Part shown: positions 13,647 through 22,152 of the stretch, piece after piece | How positions within the stretch are numbered: the stretch's first letter is position 1 | How the letters are laid out: every line of letters starts with the position of its first letter | The notes under the pieces: generated by a model | What the model saw: the letters and a program-made list of their open reading frames with translations, nothing else | What the model was told of the DNA's origin: nothing | Databases searched by the model: none | Translations under genes and position numbers: made by a program | DNA from: an uncultured Clostridia bacterium | GTDB lineage: Bacteria > Bacillota > Clostridia > TANB77 > CAG-508 | DNA: 38,927 bases | Direction of reading: 5' to 3' | Assembly: GCA_934167305.1 (NCBI GenBank) | Contig: CAKPKQ010000011.1 | Span: 1 to 38,927 of the forward strand

Positions 13647-14642
13647 TTGAATAATTCTACTTTAAAATCTCTTTTAATTGAATATGATAAAAAAAGAATT
13701 AATGCTGAAAATATTGCTCAAAAAGAAAAAGAAAATTTATATACAGAATTTCCTGAGCTTGCTGAAATAGATAAAAAATTAAGTTCTTTAGCATTTTCTT
13801 CAATGAGGGAATTAGCAAAAAATAATGATAAAAAAATAATAGAAAATTTAAATATTAATATAGAAAATTTGAAAAAACAAAAAGATAAAATACTAAATTC
13901 TATTGGAAAAAGAGCCAAAAAAATAGTTCCTAATTATGAATGTAAAAAATGTAATGATACAGGTTATATTTTTAATGGTTCTTCAACAGAAATGTGTAGC
14001 TGTTTAAAGCAAAGAATTTACAACATAGAATATAATAAATCAAATATGTATAATTTAGAAAAACAAAATTTTAATAATTTTAATTTGAATTTTTATTCTG
14101 ATGAAATTAATAAATCAAAATATAATTCAAATATTTCGCCAAAAGAAAATATTAAATTAATAAAAAATATTTGTGAAAATTTTATTAATAATTTTGATGA
14201 TACAAATACTAAAAATTTATTATTTACAGGCAATACAGGTTTAGGCAAAACATTTTTATCTAGTTGTATTGCAAATGAATTATTAAAAAAAGGCAAAACT
14301 GTATTATATCAAACTTCATCAGTTATGCTTGATACAATTATTAGTTATCGTTTTGGAAAGCCAAATGTTTCTAAAGATGTTTATGATTATTTATTAAATG
14401 TTGATTTACTTATTATTGACGATTTAGGAACTGAAGGTGTAAATAATATGAAATTAGCTGAGCTATTTAATGTTTTAAATAGTAGGTTATTAAATCCAAA
14501 TAAAAAAACTATTATTTCTACTAATTTAAGTTTGCAAAATTTATTTAATACTTATGATGAAAGAATTGTTTCTAGAATTGTTGGTAATTATGATATATGT
14601 TATTTTTTTGGAGATGATATTAGATTTATATTAAAAAAATGA
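13647..14642 (+). CDS. DnaI/DnaC-like helicase loader ATPase
   Basis: 331 residues from a TTG start with AGGAGG 5 nt upstream. The N-terminal 90 residues are helical. A four-Cys zinc site follows (CKKC at 99-102 and CSC at 117-119, around NDTGYIFNGSSTEM), then an AAA+ domain with Walker A GNTGLGKT at 195-202, Walker B LLIIDDLGTE at about 254-263 and sensor-1 IISTN. This matches DnaI-type loaders that place the replicative helicase at oriC. Its stop codon lies in the stem of the terminator shared with the gyrA operon. Confidence 0.9.
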   Translation: MNNSTLKSLLIEYDKKRINAENIAQKEKENLYTEFPELAEIDKKLSSLAFSSMRELAKNNDKKIIENLNINIENLKKQKDKILNSIGKRAKKIVPNYECKKCNDTGYIFNGSSTEMCSCLKQRIYNIEYNKSNMYNLEKQNFNNFNLNFYSDEINKSKYNSNISPKENIKLIKNICENFINNFDDTNTKNLLFTGNTGLGKTFLSSCIANELLKKGKTVLYQTSSVMLDTIISYRFGKPNVSKDVYDYLLNVDLLIIDDLGTEGVNNMKLAELFNVLNSRLLNPNKKTIISTNLSLQNLFNTYDERIVSRIVGNYDICYFFGDDIRFILKK

Positions 14643-14670
14643 TATTCCTTACATTGGAATATCATTTTTT
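14634..14670. terminator. Bidirectional terminator between dnaI-like and gyrA-operon ends
   Basis: Stem AAAAAATGATATTCC/GGAATATCATTTTTT with a 7-nt loop separates the two convergent units. Confidence 0.9.
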
Positions 14671-14673
14671 ATC

Positions 14674-14955
14674 TTATTTTTCTTGTTCTTTACTTTCAAT
14701 TTGTTTATTTTCCAGTTTTCTGCTTTGTTTTATTCTTTCTCTTTCCTTATCTATCTCTCTAATTTTTTCAATTATAAAATTATGTGAGCCTTCTAGGTTT
14801 TTCAAATAGTCTGGCAAGCTTTTTTCAAATGATTCAATTGTTTTTTGTATCATTTCATTTTCATTTGGAAAATTTCCTTCTCTAATTGCACAAATTCTTT
14901 TATGTAAGTCTTGTTCAACTAAGAGTGATAAACAATAAAGTTTTTCATCATTCAT
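14674..14955 (-). CDS. Small charged coiled-coil protein after gyrA, function unknown
   Basis: 93 residues, not recognised. No membrane segment. The N-terminus is NDEKLYCLSLLVEQDLHKRI, and the C-terminal half is highly charged and helix-forming (REIDKERERIKQSRKLENKQIESKEQEK), suggesting a coiled coil. It starts 3 nt after the gyrA stop, so it is co-transcribed and probably coupled to gyrA translation; the ribosome binding site is within the end of gyrA. A small partner or regulator is possible, but no evidence shows what it does. Confidence 0.7.
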   Translation of the reverse strand: MNDEKLYCLSLLVEQDLHKRICAIREGNFPNENEMIQKTIESFEKSLPDYLKNLEGSHNFIIEKIREIDKERERIKQSRKLENKQIESKEQEK

Positions 14956-14958
14956 AAC

Positions 14959-17415
14959 TTACTCTCCTTCGTTTTCATCTGGAGCTATAGTTTCAATGCT
15001 AACAACCTTTCCTTCATTTGTTCTCATTAATGTTACACCTTGAGTTGATCTACCTAAAATACTAATATCTTTAACTTTTAATCTAATAATAGTACCATTA
15101 TCAGTAATTAGCATTACATCTTCATCATCTGTTGCAATACGTATACCAACTAAGCTTCCTGTTTTTGGTGTTATTTTATATGTTGTAACACCTTTTCCAC
15201 CTCTAGTTTGTACTCTATATTCATCTAATTCTGTTCTCTTTCCAAATCCATTTTCAGTAATTGCAAGTAAAGTTGCATTTTTATTACCTTCAATTATAGA
15301 TTCCATTCCAATAACATAATCTTCACTATCTAGTCTAATACCTATAACACCTTGTGCTGTTCTTCCCATTGGTCTAACATCTTTTTCACTAAATGTTATA
15401 CAAGCACCTTGGCTAGTAACTAAAACTACATTATCTTGTCCATCTGTTAGTCTAACATCTATTAATTCATCGTCCTCTCTTAATGTAATAGAAAGAAGTC
15501 CTGTTTTTCTACTTGAATCAAAATCTGTTAGTGGAGTCTTTTTAATAAAGCCTTGTTTTGTTCCCATTAATAAATATTTTCCATCTGCAAAATTACTAAT
15601 TGGAATAACTGCTGATATTTTTTCTCCTGGATCTAGTCTTAATAAATTAACTATTGCAGTACCTTTTGCAGTTCTTCCTGCTTCTGGTATTTCATATCCT
15701 CTTAATCTATAAAGTTTTCCTTTATTACTGAAGAATAATAAAGTATCGTGAGTTGAAGCTGTAAATATTTGTTTAACAAAGTCTTCTTCTCTTGTAGCTA
15801 AACCTGTAATTCCTTTTCCTCCACGTTTTTGGCTCTTATATGTATCTATTGGCATTCTTTTTACATAGCCAAAATGTGTTAAAGTAATTACTGTTTGCTC
15901 TTCTTTTACTAAATCTTCAATGTTAATTTCGCCTTCTGCTGCAACAATTTTTGTTTTTCTTTCATCACCATATTTTTGTTTTATTTCAAGTAATTCTTCT
16001 TTTATAATATCATAAACTAATCTTTCACTTGATAAAATTGCTCTTAGGTGTTCAATTAATTTCATTAATTCATTATATTCTTCATCTATTTTTTCTCTTT
16101 GCAATCCTGATAATGTTTTTAATCTCATATCCAAAATTGCTTGTGCTTGAATATCTGATAAATTAAATCTTTCCATTAATCTTTCTTTTGGATCATCATA
16201 AGAACTACGTATAATATTAATTACTTCATCAATATTATCTAATGCAATTTTTAATCCTTCTAAAATATGTGCTCTAGCTAATGCTTTATCTAAATCAAAT
16301 TGTGTTCTACGAAGAATAACTACTTTTCTATGGTCTATATAATAATCTAGACATTGTCTTAGTGTTAATATTTTTGGCTCTCCGTTTACTAGTGCAAGCA
16401 TTATAACACCAAATGTATCTTGTAATTGTGTATGTTTATATAATTGATTTAATATAACTTGTGCATTTACATCTCTTTTTAGTTCAATTACAATTCTTAC
16501 TTTTGATTCTCTATCAGATTCATCTCTGATTTCTGAAATTCCTTCAATTCTTTTATCTTTTACTAAATCAGCAATATTTTCAATTAATTTTGCTTTATTT
16601 ACTTGATATGGAAGCGAATTTACAATAATTCTTTGTTTATTATTGCTCATTTCTTCAATTTCACATTCACCACGAACTGTAATTTTTCCTCTACCTGTTG
16701 TATATGCTTGTTTAATTCCTTCTAACCCTAAAATAAGGCCTTCCGTTGGAAAATCAGGTCCATTTATTATTTCCATTAATTGTTCATCTGTAACATTGTC
16801 TTCATCAATTATTTTTATAATTCCATCAATAACCTCTGTTAAATTATGTGGTGGAATATTAGTTGCCATACCTACAGCAATACCTGATGAACCATTTATT
16901 AATAATGCTGGTATTTTAGCTGGAAGTACAGTTGGTTCTTGTAAACGGTCATCATAGTTTGGCATAAAATCTACTGTATTTTTTTCAATATCAGTAAGCA
17001 TTGTTTCTGCAATTTTTGCCATTCTTGCTTCTGTATACCTCATTGCAGCTGCACCGTCACCATCTATTGAGCCAAAGTTACCATGTCCATCAATTAATGT
17101 ATATCTTTGTGTAAAGTCTTGAGCTAATCTTACCATTGCATCATATACTGAAGCGTCTCCATGTGGATGATATCTTCCTAAAACAGAACCTACTGTATTA
17201 GCACATTTTCTGTATGGCTTATCTGATGTAATTCCATCTTCATACATAGCATACAAAATTCTTCTATGTACTGGCTTTAAACCATCTCTAACATCTGGAA
17301 GTGCTCTTGAAACAATAACGCTCATTGCATAGTCTATATAAGCTGTACGCATTTCTTTTTCAATGTCACGTTCAACTATTTTTCCGTCATTTCTTTTTTC
17401 GTCATTTGCCTCCAT
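14959..17415 (-). CDS. gyrA: DNA gyrase subunit A
   Basis: 818 residues, full length. It is the breakage-reunion subunit of gyrase, which introduces negative supercoils. Visible are the entry motif RALPDVRDGLKPVHRRILYAM (37-57), the catalytic Tyr127 in AAAMRYTEAR, and the GyrA box QKRGGKG at 529-535, which separates gyrase from topoisomerase IV. Six beta-propeller blades follow. The quinolone-contact segment reads HPHGDASVYD (83-92), so the position equal to E. coli Ser83 is Ala88. Asp92 (E. coli Asp87) is kept. GAGGT lies 7 nt ahead of the ATG. gyrB lies 5.3 kb upstream on the same strand, separated by type IV secretion genes. Confidence 0.98.
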   Translation of the reverse strand: MEANDEKRNDGKIVERDIEKEMRTAYIDYAMSVIVSRALPDVRDGLKPVHRRILYAMYEDGITSDKPYRKCANTVGSVLGRYHPHGDASVYDAMVRLAQDFTQRYTLIDGHGNFGSIDGDGAAAMRYTEARMAKIAETMLTDIEKNTVDFMPNYDDRLQEPTVLPAKIPALLINGSSGIAVGMATNIPPHNLTEVIDGIIKIIDEDNVTDEQLMEIINGPDFPTEGLILGLEGIKQAYTTGRGKITVRGECEIEEMSNNKQRIIVNSLPYQVNKAKLIENIADLVKDKRIEGISEIRDESDRESKVRIVIELKRDVNAQVILNQLYKHTQLQDTFGVIMLALVNGEPKILTLRQCLDYYIDHRKVVILRRTQFDLDKALARAHILEGLKIALDNIDEVINIIRSSYDDPKERLMERFNLSDIQAQAILDMRLKTLSGLQREKIDEEYNELMKLIEHLRAILSSERLVYDIIKEELLEIKQKYGDERKTKIVAAEGEINIEDLVKEEQTVITLTHFGYVKRMPIDTYKSQKRGGKGITGLATREEDFVKQIFTASTHDTLLFFSNKGKLYRLRGYEIPEAGRTAKGTAIVNLLRLDPGEKISAVIPISNFADGKYLLMGTKQGFIKKTPLTDFDSSRKTGLLSITLREDDELIDVRLTDGQDNVVLVTSQGACITFSEKDVRPMGRTAQGVIGIRLDSEDYVIGMESIIEGNKNATLLAITENGFGKRTELDEYRVQTRGGKGVTTYKITPKTGSLVGIRIATDDEDVMLITDNGTIIRLKVKDISILGRSTQGVTLMRTNEGKVVSIETIAPDENEGE

Positions 17416-17521
17416 TTTTCTACCTCTTTTCTAGTATTTTCACCCCTTCATTATACTAAAACACCTAAAAATTTGCAAGTAAAAATACAGTATTTAAACG
17501 GTAAAATTGCTATTTTTTTAA

Positions 17522-18247
17522 TTATTTAATCAAAATTTCAGCTAGCTTTTTTTGCTCATCTGTTAAATTAAAATTTTGCCCATTATTTTTTATAATTAAA
17601 TGTAAATTTTCTATTTGTCTTGCTTGTTTTAATGTTTCTTCTAATGGTAATGTTTGTTTTAATTTATCTTTTATCTTTTGATATTCTCTTTCCATCCCAT
17701 CAAAATCTTGACTATTATAATATTCTCTCCAGTTATTTTCATACTTTCCTAGCTTTTCTACATTATTTATTTGATTAGCAAATTCTGTTTCTATGTTACT
17801 ACTTACATTATCTAAAATTACATTTTTTCCTTTTCTAATTAAAGTAGCTACATTAAACGGTATCATTCCTTTTTTTGATGTAAAATTAAGTGTTGAATCT
17901 ATTACATCTGATATTCCATCAATTATTCCACCGTTTTTTATTGCATTTTGTGCTTGTGAAATATTTTCAAATTTACCTGTAAATATTCCAGTCACACTTT
18001 TTCCTAATTCAATACCTTTTTGAACTGTTGTATTTATTCCTTCTTTTAATCCTCCTTTTATTAAACTATTTTTTATATCAATTACTTGATCTTCAATAAA
18101 GTTTGGCAATATCCATCTTAATCCCAAATCAACCGCAGTATTAACTACTTTTCCTATAGTAGTATTTAAAAAATTATTTTGTTCCTGTGATGTTACTAAT
18201 TCATTATTATTTAATTGTTGATTATTTAAAATTAATTCATTTTCCAT
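17522..18247 (-). CDS. 241-residue protein of unknown function in the VirB4 arm
   Basis: Not recognised. The N-terminus is Asn/Leu/Gln-rich (NELILNNQQLNNNELVTSQEQNN), the middle has several Gly-containing amphipathic repeats (IKGGLKEGINTTVQKGIELGKSVTGIF, IKNGGIIDGISDVIDS), and the C-terminus is helical and charged. No signal peptide and no clear membrane segment; the Gly/Ile helices could still contact membranes. AAGGAG is 7 nt ahead of the ATG. It lies 40 nt after the ParA-like gene and 106 nt before gyrA. It may be a secretion substrate, an accessory protein of the VirB4 arm, or unrelated. Confidence 0.7.
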   Translation of the reverse strand: MENELILNNQQLNNNELVTSQEQNNFLNTTIGKVVNTAVDLGLRWILPNFIEDQVIDIKNSLIKGGLKEGINTTVQKGIELGKSVTGIFTGKFENISQAQNAIKNGGIIDGISDVIDSTLNFTSKKGMIPFNVATLIRKGKNVILDNVSSNIETEFANQINNVEKLGKYENNWREYYNSQDFDGMEREYQKIKDKLKQTLPLEETLKQARQIENLHLIIKNNGQNFNLTDEQKKLAEILIK

Positions 18248-18287
18248 TTAATATCTCCTTTTTATTATTTTTAGTATTTAATTATTA

Positions 18288-19049
18288 TTAAATTGTTTTT
18301 GTAGATAATTTTTTTAATATTTCAAAATTATTTTTTAATTTAGAAATATTTATTTGATTATTATATTTATTAAATATAATGTTGATATTTTCTTTTTTTA
18401 TTTCCCAATTATTAATATAAATATTTAATAATTTTTTTGCTTTTTGTATTTCAATAAAATTATTTTCTAGCAAAAAAATATTTATATTACTATTTTTCAT
18501 TATTTCTTTCGTATAATCAAAAAAACATTCTGAAGAAGTGTCTATAATAATTACATCATATTTTAATTCTAATATTTTTAATATATTTTTTATTTTTTTA
18601 CTACTTATTTTGTATTTTGAATCAAACAATAAATTTATTCCAGATATTAAATCTATTTTAGAATTTATTTTAATTATTAATTCTGGTATTTTTATTTCTT
18701 TTAATAAATTATTATTTTTTATTTTATTTCTTATTTTTTGAGAATATTTTTTTATTCCTAATAATGTATGTAAACTATTATTTAAAATATCAAAGTCAAT
18801 AATTAATATTTTATTATTATTTAATAAATTGGCTAATTTAATTGTAAAAATACTTTTACTTTCTCCATTTGTTCCTGCAATACTAATAATTTTATTATTA
18901 TTTAAAACATTTATTAAATCATATTTATTAAAATTTATTTTTTTATTAATTAAATCATTATTTTTTTCCTTTTCTATTAATAATTGTTTTATTTCTTTTA
19001 ATTCATTATTTATTTTATTATTATTTATATTTTTAATTATTTTTTTCAT
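18288..19049 (-). CDS. ParA/MinD-like ATPase coupled to VirB4
   Basis: 253 residues. After a 50-residue Lys/Asn-rich N-terminus come a P-loop at 59-66 (GTNGESKS), IIDFD at 83-87 and IIIDTSSE at 167-174, the order seen in the MinD/ParA (SIMIBI) group. The P-loop is unusual: it lacks the signature Lys of the deviant Walker A motif and has Ser instead of Gly before the P-loop Lys. The rest is strongly Asn/Ile/Lys-biased. Its ATG overlaps the VirB4 stop (ATGA), so the two are translationally coupled. Some type IV systems use a ParA-like ATPase (for example VirC1) to place the apparatus or its substrate; that role here is inference. Confidence 0.75.
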   Translation of the reverse strand: MKKIIKNINNNKINNELKEIKQLLIEKEKNNDLINKKINFNKYDLINVLNNNKIISIAGTNGESKSIFTIKLANLLNNNKILIIDFDILNNSLHTLLGIKKYSQKIRNKIKNNNLLKEIKIPELIIKINSKIDLISGINLLFDSKYKISSKKIKNILKILELKYDVIIIDTSSECFFDYTKEIMKNSNINIFLLENNFIEIQKAKKLLNIYINNWEIKKENINIIFNKYNNQINISKLKNNFEILKKLSTKTI

Positions 19050-20983
19050 ATTTTCACTTTCCTTTTATTTTTTACTTCAATTATTTCTTTTTCAAATTCG
19101 TCTGCTTCAATTTTAGTTAAAATATGTTCTTCTCCAATAAACATTAAACATTCGCCTCTTTTTAAAGATTTAATTTCTATTTTTTCTTTTTCTGATAAAT
19201 TAGAATATTGTTCTAATATTTTAATATTTTCTTCTTCTAATGCAAAAAATGTTTTTATTTCAGAATTATTTAAAATGCTTTTCCCATATATACCATTTTC
19301 TAAACTAAATAAATCAGATATATCTTGTGTTATTGCTACTGCACTTCCTCCATATTTTCTTATTGTTTTAAATATTTTATAAATAAAACTTGCCACTTCT
19401 TTATTTGAAGTTACACCAATTAATCTCCATATTTCATCTAAATAAATAGACTTTTTTTTATTTCTATTCTTTTTTATACGATTCCAAAATAATTCAATAA
19501 AAATAAACATTCCATATTTTAGATTTTCTTCTCCTAAATCATAAACATCAGCTACAATTAATAAATTATTTAAATCTACATTTGTATAATTATTAAAAAA
19601 TTTTAGTGAGCCTTTTACAAATGGAATTAATTTTATTTGAAATTTTTTTGTTTTTTCATCTTTTCCTAATAAATTATAAAAATCTTCTAAAATTGGCATG
19701 TCATATGTATTTTTAAAAATTGGTTTAGTAATTATTTTATTTTTTTCTTTTTTATATAAAGATTTGTCATTAAATGTAATTCCTTTATTTTTATATAGCT
19801 CAATTATTTTTTCTTCTAAAATAGCTTTTTCTTCTTCATCTAAATTTCCAAAAATTAAATTAAAAAATCCTATTAATTTTCCTAATTTATTTGCTAAATA
19901 ACCTTGTCCATCTTCTATACTTTCTTCCATAATATCAAATACATTTATATATGAATTTGATGTTGGTCCTATTTTTAATAAAGTTCCACCTAATTTATTG
20001 CACATTTCCCCATATTCTCTATCTGGATCTATAATGTATTGTTCTATTCCTAATAATCTATTTCTTAAAACCAATAATTTAGTATAGAAGGATTTTCCAG
20101 CACCACTTGTTCCAAAAATGCATATATTTGAATTTTTATATTTATATGAATTATATTTATCAATAAATACTAATGAATTATTATATATATTTGTACCTAT
20201 AAAAATTCCTTCTTCATCAAATATTGCTGAAGAAATAAATGGGTATGTGGCTGTCAGTCCAGTAGTTAATACATTTCTTTTAGCCGATTCTTTTAAATCT
20301 ATAGAATTTTCCATTATTGGTGATGTAGTTAAATATGCTTGTTCTTGCCTAAAATATGCTCTTCTTGTTTGCATTCCACTACTTTGAATAATTCCTTCTA
20401 ATTTATTTAACAAATTTTCTAAATCTTTTAAATTATCTGAAAATGTAGTTACATAAATATATAAAAAATATAGTTCTTCATTATTTATTTGCATTTCTTT
20501 TCTAATGTATTTTGCGTCATTATAAGTAAATGCTGCTATATCAATGTCTTGTCTATTTTGATTTCCACCTTTTAAATCAACTCCTACATTTCCAATATGA
20601 TATGTTAAATCTCTAATTGTTTTATATGTATCTTGTTTTTCATAAAAAATAGAAATATTTAAATTAATATTTGTGTCAATTATAGATTTTAATATTAAAT
20701 CATTTTGTTCTCTAAAATAATTTGTGATAATTAAAGTAGAATAATAATTATTATCGACTTCAATATATTTTGGATTAGAAATATTTATATATGATGGAGA
20801 TAAAAAATCTTTTTGTGAAAAAATACCTTCTTCAAAAATTAATTTATTTTCTTTATTTTTTAAATAATTAATTTTATTTATTAATTTATTTATTGATTTA
20901 TTTTTTATTTTAATTTTATTTTTTAATTTATTTCTTATTTTATTTTTAATTTTTTTAATTATTTTGTTTTTTATTTTATAAAT
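19046..20983 (-). CDS. VirB4-like type IV secretion ATPase, probable ATT start
   Basis: 645 residues when started at the ATT at 20983. AAAGGAG lies 9 nt before it, and no ATG, GTG or TTG exists in frame until the ATG at 20494, 163 codons further on, which is far from any site. The N-terminal 45 residues are an extreme Lys/Ile/Asn repeat. Then comes a VirB4 N-terminal region (including DLTYHIGNVGVDLKGG), Walker A GTSGAGKS at 291-298, YIIDPDREYGEM, and Walker B SIYLDEIWRLIG, followed by AVAITQDISDLF. VirB4 is the universal motor of type IV secretion. The ParA-like gene overlaps its stop by 4 nt. Confidence 0.9.
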   Translation of the reverse strand: MYKIKNKIIKKIKNKIRNKLKNKIKIKNKSINKLINKINYLKNKENKLIFEEGIFSQKDFLSPSYINISNPKYIEVDNNYYSTLIITNYFREQNDLILKSIIDTNINLNISIFYEKQDTYKTIRDLTYHIGNVGVDLKGGNQNRQDIDIAAFTYNDAKYIRKEMQINNEELYFLYIYVTTFSDNLKDLENLLNKLEGIIQSSGMQTRRAYFRQEQAYLTTSPIMENSIDLKESAKRNVLTTGLTATYPFISSAIFDEEGIFIGTNIYNNSLVFIDKYNSYKYKNSNICIFGTSGAGKSFYTKLLVLRNRLLGIEQYIIDPDREYGEMCNKLGGTLLKIGPTSNSYINVFDIMEESIEDGQGYLANKLGKLIGFFNLIFGNLDEEEKAILEEKIIELYKNKGITFNDKSLYKKEKNKIITKPIFKNTYDMPILEDFYNLLGKDEKTKKFQIKLIPFVKGSLKFFNNYTNVDLNNLLIVADVYDLGEENLKYGMFIFIELFWNRIKKNRNKKKSIYLDEIWRLIGVTSNKEVASFIYKIFKTIRKYGGSAVAITQDISDLFSLENGIYGKSILNNSEIKTFFALEEENIKILEQYSNLSEKEKIEIKSLKRGECLMFIGEEHILTKIEADEFEKEIIEVKNKRKVKI

Positions 20984-21454
20984 GCTATCACTCTCCTTTT
21001 ATTTCTTAACTACTGTAAAAATCATAGTTCATTTGTCAAAATGATTTTTTTTATATTTTGTCTCATATTTTTTCATTTAACCAATTTTCGTTTTATGTTT
21101 TATGTATACCTTTTTAAGTTGTTACCCTTTACTTTTCTTTAGGTTGCTTTTCTTTTTACCCGATAGCTTTTTGCATAAAAATTATATTATAATTTATTTA
21201 TAATTATTAATTATTTTAATAGTCTTATTAATTTAATCTTATAAAAATATCAAATTTTAATCATTTTTAATTTGTCTTTTTGATTGTCTGTTTTTATGTA
21301 AATTAATGTGGATGATAAATATTAAATTATTTTTTTATTATTTATTATTTTTTATAATTAATTTTATTTATTTTTTAATTTATTTTTTAATTTATTATTT
21401 ATTTTTAATAATTAATTTTATTAATTAATTAATTTATTTATTTTATTATTACTT
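20984..21454. other. Extremely AT-rich spacer upstream of VirB4
   Basis: No gene seen. It holds the VirB4 promoter (21012-21039) and, from about 21180 on, nearly pure A/T with iterated TTTATTTTTTAATTTA-like words. The sequence GTCTCATATTTT near 21059 recurs, inverted relative to this strand, near 22058-22070 upstream of the next secretion gene. Confidence 0.6.
21012..21039 (-). promoter_or_regulatory. Promoter of virB4-parA arm
   Basis: TTGACA and TACAGT with 16 nt spacing on the minus strand, about 30 nt ahead of the VirB4 start. Confidence 0.55.
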
Positions 21455-22018
21455 TTAATTATTATTTAAATATATTCGAGTATTAAGAAAAGAAAATAAT
21501 ATATTTATTATTTGTTTTTTATTATTAATATCTGATATTATATTTCCACATCTTGATAATGCTTCTTTTATTTTAAAATATTTTTGATTTAAATTTTCTA
21601 TTGCATTTTCTTCACAATTTATTTTTTCATTATTTTCATATTTTAAAATAATATAAAAATTTTTTGATGATGATTTTTTATTTTGATTTAAATTTTTAAT
21701 ATATTTAATATATTTTTGGGATATTTTTTTTATTTTAATATTTTCTTGAATTAAATTTTGTTCTATATTTTTTATATGTTTACTTAAATCTTGTTTATTG
21801 CTTTGAATTAATATTTGGAAATTAAAATTACATGTTCTTAAAAAAATTTTATATGAATTTAAAATAGCTTCTTTTTCTAAATCTGATTTTAAATTATAAT
21901 TTATTGGATTAATTTTAATTATTTTAATATAATTATTATTTTTTAATTTAATAATTCCATTTTCTAAAATTTGTTTATATGGAATCCATTCTTGTACAGT
22001 TTTTATTTTTTTACTAAT
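21455..22018 (-). CDS. TrsD/VirB4-N-terminal-like secretion protein with no standard start codon
   Basis: A 187-codon open frame with no ATG, GTG or TTG near its beginning. GGAGGTG (22026-22032 complement) ends 7 nt before an ATT at 22018. The protein begins SKKIKTVQEWIPYKQIL and continues with NGIIKLKNNNYIKIIKI, NPINYNLKSDLEKEAIL, FQILIQSN and a Lys/Asn-rich C-terminal half. The opening resembles proteins placed just ahead of VirB4 in Gram-positive conjugation systems (TrsD-like, related to the VirB4 N-terminal domain); this is recognition by eye. It has a strong promoter at 22124-22152 and stands upstream of VirB4 on the same strand. It is a clear ORF that standard gene callers would skip. 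Confidence 0.7.
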   Translation of the reverse strand: MSKKIKTVQEWIPYKQILENGIIKLKNNNYIKIIKINPINYNLKSDLEKEAILNSYKIFLRTCNFNFQILIQSNKQDLSKHIKNIEQNLIQENIKIKKISQKYIKYIKNLNQNKKSSSKNFYIILKYENNEKINCEENAIENLNQKYFKIKEALSRCGNIISDINNKKQIINILFSFLNTRIYLNNN

Positions 22019-22123
22019 TTATTTACACCTCCAATTTTTTATTAATAATTTTTTTGAAAATATGAGACTAAAAAATATTTTGAATTAAATTAATTGAATA
22101 AAATACTAATTTTTTGTATTTTT

Positions 22124-22152
22124 ATATTAGCCTGTTTTATGAAAAATGTCAA
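22124..22152 (-). promoter_or_regulatory. Promoter of the TrsD-like gene
   Basis: TTGACA and TAATAT with 17 nt spacing on the minus strand, about 100 nt ahead of the proposed ATT start. Confidence 0.7.

Noticed and set aside
9093..22152. Complete integrative conjugative element
   Set aside because: No integrase, relaxase, origin of transfer or flanking attachment repeats could be found, and core genes lie between the two arms.
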